Shown: one piece after another, positions 58,278 to 64,000 of the stretch | Position numbering within the stretch: position 1 is the first letter of the stretch | Layout of the letters: the number at the start of each line of letters is the position of its first letter | Source of the DNA: Talinum fruticosum | Taxonomy: Eukaryota; Streptophyta; Magnoliopsida; Caryophyllales; Talinaceae | Assembly (NCBI GenBank): GCA_021018815.1 | Contig: JAITYX010000052.1 | Location: 2,470,501-2,534,500 of the forward strand | Reading direction: 5' to 3' | Length of the DNA stretch: 64,000 nt | Notes under the pieces: generated by a model | What the model was told of the DNA's origin: nothing | What the model saw: the letters and a program-made list of their open reading frames with translations, nothing else | The model's database searches: none | Position numbers and translations under genes: made by a program

Positions 58278-59702
58278 TTATTGAATGGTTGAGTTAAAGA
58301 TTATCTTTAAGTGTCTAGAAAAAGGTTTCAGTTTTTCACAAAATTCTTGACGTTCTTCGGTCCCCATTGGTGGTTGCATCCTCCATTCTACGCGATTCCC
58401 AACCAGTTCATGGTAGTAACCAACTGCATTTACGACCAATTGCTTCAGTGAAGGAGCATTTTGTAGCAAATAAATTAAGAGTTGAAGCTCATTTGAAGTA
58501 TCATAGAAACCATCAATTTCAATCTCTTCGAGATGTTCATGTATGTGCTCATCATGCTCAAAGTCTAGCAGTAACACTTTAGACAGATTTCCAATACTTA
58601 GTTTCCTGAGTTGAGGAAACAATTTGAGAGTACTAATAATCTTTGAGGAATCCACAGTGGAACAATAATAACAGAAAATCATCTTAAGGTTTGTGACACG
58701 AGCCCAGGTAACACCATCAGCCCACTTGTGATTGGTAGTGATGTATAATGACAAATGTCTCAACTTGGGCATATCTTTTCGAAGAGAGGTGACTGTATGT
58801 AGTGGTGATCGTTCATATGTACCAAAATCGAATTCCTCTATGTTGCGAACTTCAGCTCCACCAGAAAACTGGACTTCAGGTGTTTCATAGCATATATAAT
58901 GGAAGCTTACAAGCTTCGGATTCAAAATTGTAATTCTCTGCAGGCCGAAGGAGCAGGAGACCGAGAATCTCTCCAGAACAACGAGTGACTCAGTGGTTAT
59001 AGCTGCGGGCAGAGCACATTTTATGAGGATTAATACTTTGAGTTTCTTTAAGCGAGAAAACATGCCTGAAAATTCATAATCTCTCAAATAAACATGACTG
59101 AGATGGAGTATACTCAAGCCCTCGAAGATCTGGTTATCGATCAAACTTGGTCCCGGGAGACAACTTTCCAATTGAAGGTTGTTAAGAGCCGATGCAGAAC
59201 AATCCCGAAGCATGGAAGGAAACACACAATTGCGTTTATATAGGAATCTGAATTGATTGCAAGGATGTTTACACATTTTGACACAGTGAAGCTTAAGTGC
59301 AAGATTCTTAGCGTCTTTGGCGATGGCAAATCTCGTCCACTTATCAATGTCATCTTGGTAATCTTCATCAAGGCAAAAACTGACAGTAAAAACTTGTATT
59401 GTCCAAGTAGTAGAGCTCTGAATGGAACCCAAAAACTGATTCACGGACTTGACAAATTGAGCTCTGAATGGGCCACAGAAGTTTTCAACAGAGGTTTCCC
59501 AGAGGTGGGAACGTTGTGGGGTTTGAAACATATTAGTCCAATCGAAAACGAGCTCAGACCGAGACGAAACTGCAAGATGCTTCCACCTAGATGACAAGAG
59601 CTTGGTTGTGACAGCGTCCCTCAGTGTTAACTTAGAGGTGAGATACTCAAGAATATCATCGGGCAATGCACTTATACGATCACAAGCATATTGATTCAGC
59701 AT
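58278..59702 (-). CDS. F-box/LRR/FBD-like protein, single exon, intact
   Basis: One uninterrupted frame gives 474 residues from the ATG at 59702 (MLNQYACDRISALPDDILEY); nine further codons upstream are open only from a TTG. The F-box occupies about residues 8-48 (CDRISALPDDILEYLTSKLT ... KLLSSRWKHL). LRR-type repeats follow (LSILHLSHVYLRDYEFSGMF; LKKLKVLILIKCALPAAI), and the C-terminal FBD block is HIHEHLEEIEIDGFYDTSNE, LLQNAPSLKQLVVNAVGYY. It is intronless and only distantly similar to the plus-strand array, so it belongs to another subfamily. The expected role is substrate recognition in an SCF ubiquitin ligase; the target is unknown. Confidence 0.92.
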   Translation of the reverse strand: MLNQYACDRISALPDDILEYLTSKLTLRDAVTTKLLSSRWKHLAVSSRSELVFDWTNMFQTPQRSHLWETSVENFCGPFRAQFVKSVNQFLGSIQSSTTWTIQVFTVSFCLDEDYQDDIDKWTRFAIAKDAKNLALKLHCVKMCKHPCNQFRFLYKRNCVFPSMLRDCSASALNNLQLESCLPGPSLIDNQIFEGLSILHLSHVYLRDYEFSGMFSRLKKLKVLILIKCALPAAITTESLVVLERFSVSCSFGLQRITILNPKLVSFHYICYETPEVQFSGGAEVRNIEEFDFGTYERSPLHTVTSLRKDMPKLRHLSLYITTNHKWADGVTWARVTNLKMIFCYYCSTVDSSKIISTLKLFPQLRKLSIGNLSKVLLLDFEHDEHIHEHLEEIEIDGFYDTSNELQLLIYLLQNAPSLKQLVVNAVGYYHELVGNRVEWRMQPPMGTEERQEFCEKLKPFSRHLKIIFNSTIQ

Positions 59703-59794
59703 GATAACAAAATAGCAACAACGTAACAAGGAGTGAGTAATCTATAATCCAATGACGAGAACAAGGCGATTTTTGCTAATTCAGATGTTTTAGG

Positions 59795-59850
59795 CGGCTC
59801 TAATTAATTAGGTTTTATAGTGTGTGTATATATAGGAGTTTGTGTTGGTT
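59795..59850 (-). promoter_or_regulatory. Candidate TATA region of the minus-strand F-box gene
   Basis: On the minus strand CTATATATACACAC (about 59835-59822) and ACTATAAAACC (about 59820-59810) lie 110-130 bases upstream of the ATG, a plausible TATA position. No other promoter element is evident. Confidence 0.35.
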
Positions 59851-60394
59851 TCCAAAAGCCGCATATTTTTACTTGAAGAAGTTGAATTACTTGAATTGGA
59901 AGGAAGTAGGATCTCCAATGTTATATAGATAATCTATGCCTTATACAAGTCTTTTCATATGATTTAGAGTTTTATATTTATATAGAAAAATTTTAATTTA
60001 CCTTTCTAGAGGTTTTTGGTATTTTGTTTTACGGACTTGCTAAATGCAAAATGTTGTGATATAATTTTGTACATTCCGTTCAACTCGACGTTGATCTACT
60101 CGTATGGTCGCTTGTGTACTCAATCCGCCCACGTTTTCATATTGTATGATTTTTTTTTGTTTTTGCTAACGTTTCCATTTTTTAAAAATTAAATTAAATA
60201 TGTATATTTATATGCTTGCATGAGTAATATTTTATTTGACGATCCAAGTTGATAATCCAAGGGTAATGAATTGAGTTTCAAAAAATTCAATTGTGAGATG
60301 ATGTGGAGGTTGGTAATCCAAAATTTTAGATCATAATTTGTTGTTTATAGAAGTTTTCCTATTTTTATTTATTTTTTTATTTTTTATCAAAGAA
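59850..60394. other. Intergenic, AT-rich
   Basis: No coding sequence is visible. A T-rich run (60355-60390) marks the 3' end of the minus-strand LINE. Confidence 0.45.
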
Positions 60395-63300
60395 AAGTTG
60401 GCTTTATTAGTCACGGATTAACGAGTCATCGGTTACATCCAACTTTAGGGTCGACTTCGGGCCATTTTCGACCCACACTCTAGTAGAAAGCTCAAAGGCT
60501 TGAAGGTGAGCTAAAACATGAGCCACCTTATTACCCCTACGAGATATGCAAAACCAAACAGGACTCAAACAACTTACAAGCATCCAAAATATCAAAAATA
60601 AACAAACCAGTTTTAGAACCTAGAAAAGTGTTTTTGGAGATCTTCACAACAATTGTAGCACAATCACTTTCAACAATAACTCGTGGAAAAACATAATCCG
60701 AGTGCCAGCTTCAGCCTAAATAATAGTGCTCTCGCTTCTTCGATTTTAGGGCCAAGGAAACCACTGCCTTGATGAACCCCCATAAGCACCACTAACGAGC
60801 AAGCTATCATACACGACAACACCCCACCCAAAGCCTCAAATACCCAACTTTCCTCCATCAATATTGATCTTCCACTTGCCTAAAACTAGATGGACACCAC
60901 TTGTTCCATTCTCGGTGATGTATTCGAGCCATGGCCGAGTAAGCTATGCGGTATTCATTTACAATACTTATTGCCTTGACGAGACAAACCAGCTAACGAG
61001 AGATCCCCTTCCCAGAAAAGTCACCGGTTTCGGGCATTCTACACCTCCCACATAACTGCTAAGAATTCCTCCCACTCCTCAATCCTCAATTTAGATTTGG
61101 CATAGAAAATAAAATCCCAAGGAGTAGAAAAGCCAGCTTCCCACAAAGAGTAAAAAACTTACTTGAATTCCAAACCGATACCGCTTGAGGACAACGGAAA
61201 GGGCATGGCGGACATCCTCTTCGAGATAAGTTGCAAATCCTGCGGACTCTCGGACAGTTTGGAATATAGCTAGCTAGATTTACAGCCTTGGGAAGAGTCC
61301 AGGAACAAGCCCACCCACAAATGCCTTGATACGAGGCGGAAGACATGCCTTCCATAGCTCTTTCCAGGTAACTTGGGGCTCCAATATTACTTGATCCCGA
61401 TTCATCTGCATTGTTCCAATTTCGGATACGATGATAGGCAACCTTAACGAGTGAGTTCGCCTGTTGATGAAAAGTGCCAAAGGGGCCTATCTGCAGGGAA
61501 AGAACGAGAAAGAGGGATGGATTTTATATAGTCCACATCAATCGGCGTAAACATCCTCTTCAACATATCCTCCTTCCAATTGCGAGCTTCCTATCAATAA
61601 GATCTCCGACCTTAATAAGCGAGTACCTTGGCTCCATATTTGTGATCACCTTGAGCGAGTGAGGTCTAGGTAGCCATTTATCAGTCCATACGTTAATTGA
61701 AAAACCATCCCCTATACGCCATCTCATGCCACTAGACACAACCCACCGGGCATTCCAAATACTCCGCCGGACGTAACTCGGGCGAGGCCCCAAAGGGGTG
61801 TCAAAAGAGTGGTATTCGGAAAATAGCGAGGCTTTTAGTACTTGGAACACTAAAGAGTCTCCGTTATTAATTAGTCTCCGGACCTGTCGTGCAAGGAAAG
61901 CTAGATTAAAATTAGCAAAATCTCCGAACCTCATGCCACCAAACGATTTACTATCACACAATTTATTTCGACCAACCCAATGAATTTTTCGGGAGTTTGT
62001 AGAGTGACCCCACCAGAATCTATTCACCATCACTTGTATCTCATTACAAAGCTCTTTGGGAAATAGAAAAACACTCATAACATAGGTAAGAATTGCTTGG
62101 GCAACTGCCTTTACTAGCACTTCCCTTCCGCCCACGAGAGGTAACGGTCGAACCAACTATTCGAGTCTTTTCCCGATACGGTCTTTAATGTAGAGGAACG
62201 ATTTCTTCTTTGACCTCCCAATTCGAGTAGGAACCCCCGGATATTTTTCGTGAGACAAGACTTCCTAATATCCAGATTCAACGAAACTGCCTCTTTCCGA
62301 ACTGCAGCGTCCCTTTGCTAAAGGCCACACTAGATTTGTCGAAATTTATTTTTGGCCTAACGCCAATTCACAAATAGCCAGAATTTTGGTCACAATTTCA
62401 GTCGACCCTCTGTTGCTTCACAAAATATCATAGTATTGTCGAGCAAACAAAAGGTGAGAAATAATTAGAGCTCCATTGCAAATAGTATGTCCTCTTAACT
62501 CCCGCAGTGAAGCTGCGTCGAAAAGAAGATAAGAAAGGCCTTCAACGAACAAAAAGAAATAGATATGGAGAAATAGGGTCTCCCTGCCGGAGACCTCTTT
62601 TAGGCCGAAGAAAACCTCTTGGTTCACCATTAATCACTAAAGACATTGAAGTGGATTCCATGCATGACATAACCAAATTAACCCAACCTTTAGTGAAACC
62701 CATTTTCTACATAACCCATCTAAGAAAAGACCACTCTACTCTGTCATAAGCTTTCGCCATATCAAGTTTAACCGCCATATCTCCATTTGCTTTCGAGAGA
62801 ACAATTCATAGCATGGAATATCCGAAAAGCCACTTGGATATTGTCCGAGATAAACCTTCCGGTGTAAAAGCTCTTTTAGACATAGAAATAATGTCCGAGA
62901 GGAAAGTTTTCAGACGATTAGAAATAACCTTGGTGACCAACTTGTAAACTACATTACACAAACCGATAGGGCGAAAATCGTCGATACGAAGTGGATTATT
63001 TTTTTGAGGATTAAGACCACATGGGTATGGTTTAATCCTTCAGGCATTAGCTCACCATTAAGAATACCAAGACTGCGGCCAAGACATCCCCTCTACCGTA
63101 TTCCAATAATTTTAAAAGAAGAAGGGATTCATACCATCCGGGCCTGGAGCTTTCGACGGGTGCATCTGTTTTAGTGCAACTTTTAGCTCTTCGATCATGT
63201 ACGGCTTACATAGGACATCATTCATGCTTTGCGAAACCACCGTAGGGATAACCGAAATCACCTCATCAACATGGGACGGGTGATCCGTTTTGAAGATATT

Positions 63301-64000
63301 AGTAAACTAGTTGGTGATAATTTCCTCTAGCTTGTCGAGCATTTGCATGTCGCTCACCATTTGTATCCGGAGGCCCATGATGAAATTTGTTCTACGTCTA
63401 GCATTTGATTTTTCATGGAACCATTTGGTATTTTTATCCCTAAATTTGACATAGTTAGCATGGGATCTTTGCCACCATAAGAGCTCTTCTCTCGCTTCTC
63501 CAAACAACAAGTTAATCCATAAGCACACTCGATCGTGAACATTCCGGGATACTTTTAACTATTAAGTACGGATAACAATTTCTTTCCGAACCTAGCCAAA
63601 GTCATTTCTATTCCATTCAAGTAGCGCGACCATGCAATTATCTATCTTCCTTAGATAGAGGTCAGCCACCGATCCAGCCCTTAATGCAGTCCAAGCCCCT
63701 TTGACTACCACCTCACACCCCTCATTGGTAGCCCACATCTGTTCAAACCGTTTCCTACATCGCCGTCGGTCTCTCCTGGTAAAGCCTAATCAACTCGGAG
63801 CAGAATTGGTAGGTGATCGGATAGTTTCTCATCGATGTGTATCACTCGTAGCTTGAGGGAACAAAGTTGACCATTCTGCTGAAGCCGTGAACCTATCTAA
63901 TCTTTCCTCCACGAGTCCTTACCATCCCTCCCATTCCACCAAGTAAATTCATGGCCCGAAAAATTTAAGTCATAGAGACCACAATCTTCCCAAGTCGTCC
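60395..64000 (-). mobile_element. LINE (plant L1-type) ORF2 pseudogene, continuing past the right edge
   Basis: From right to left on the minus strand: endonuclease C-terminal motifs (DLNFSGHEFTWWNGRDGKD, about 63970-63910, and SDHLPILLRVD, about 63830), linker (WLTCCLEKREKSS-type, 63540-63310), the RT core (GLRQGDP-type in pieces; [20 protein letters not shown] near 62560; HLLFARQYYDIL in place of the FADD box, about 62420), then GGREVLVKAVAQAILTYVMS (62130) and FWWGHSTNSRKIHWV. A zf-RVT remnant (LSRRGCPPCPFRCPQAVSVW, about 61200) is followed by RNase H pieces (PKIEEARALLFRLKLAL, about 60730; CISRRGNKVAHVLAHLQAFE, about 60520). Frameshifts and the loss of the Asp-Asp box show it is dead. Confidence 0.88.
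61560..62156 (-). pseudogene. Longest open piece of the LINE ORF2 (RT C-terminal/connector region)
   Basis: A 198-codon frame covers the post-RT connector typical of plant LINEs: GGREVLVKAVAQAILTYVMS, FLFPKELCNEIQVMVNRFWW, GMRFGDFANFNLAFLARQ, WRIGDGFSINVWTDKWLPRP. It is part of the larger element and has no independent function. Confidence 0.85.

Noticed and set aside
1..64000. CRISPR arrays, bacterial operons, riboswitches or organellar DNA
   Set aside because: No regularly spaced direct repeats, and the gene structure is that of a plant nuclear genome throughout; the spaced motifs seen are transposon subterminal arrays and microsatellites.

Overview
The window is nuclear DNA from a flowering plant, probably a eudicot. 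The support is spliced F-box/LRR/FBD genes with GT-AG introns, a tandem ubiquitin-like gene, Kunitz-inhibitor relics, plant transposon families (CACTA, hAT, MULE/FAR1, Stowaway, copia, LINE, a tRNA-derived SINE) and AT-rich intergenic DNA. I cannot name the species. Host genes are sparse: only three look intact (two spliced F-box/FBD genes at 31.1-32.6 and 54.7-56.2 kb, and a single-exon F-box/FBD gene at 58.3-59.7 kb on the minus strand). A fourth, a three-domain ubiquitin-like gene at the left edge, has an open structure apart from one apparent one-base frameshift.

Layout: 0-1.4 kb, ubiquitin-like gene (-). 2.8-4.8 kb, copia RNase H and LINE debris around a long compound microsatellite. 4.9-16.9 kb, two direct copies of a segment carrying a Kunitz-inhibitor relic; the left copy holds a short copia-type element with gag but no pol, the right copy a solo LTR, and an F-box pseudogene split by an LTR-like insertion lies between them. 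17.3-23.6 kb, a large decayed hAT element with its ends and target duplication still visible. 24-26.4 kb, MITEs, a 0.9-kb non-autonomous hAT with perfect 8-bp target duplication, and a SINE. 27-29.3 kb, a second pol-less copia copy in inverse orientation. 29.7-56.2 kb, a tandem series of four related plus-strand F-box/LRR/FBD units. 58.3-59.7 kb, a different F-box/FBD gene (-). 60.4-64 kb, a LINE ORF2 pseudogene (-) running off the right edge.

The F-box units share one plan: a 5' noncoding exon ending in a conserved donor (CAG|GTTC), a 0.75-1.35-kb leader intron, a large exon with F-box and LRRs, a roughly 140-nt exon, and a terminal FBD exon. Of the five such units in the window, two are intact, and the other three carry three different insertions: an LTR-like element in exon 1, a CACTA element in intron 2, and an LTR element in exon 3. 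A MULE of about 3.9 kb with a FAR1-like transposase relic sits between the last two units. Two long inverted-repeat (foldback) elements sit inside or just upstream of F-box transcription units.

The observations most worth a second look are the pol-less copia family (same architecture in two independent copies), the foldback inside the leader intron of an intact F-box gene, the apparent in-frame joining of the two transposase ORFs in the CACTA element, and the terminal boundaries I could define by eye for hAT, CACTA, MULE, SINE and copia insertions. I found no sign of a wholly new biochemical system.
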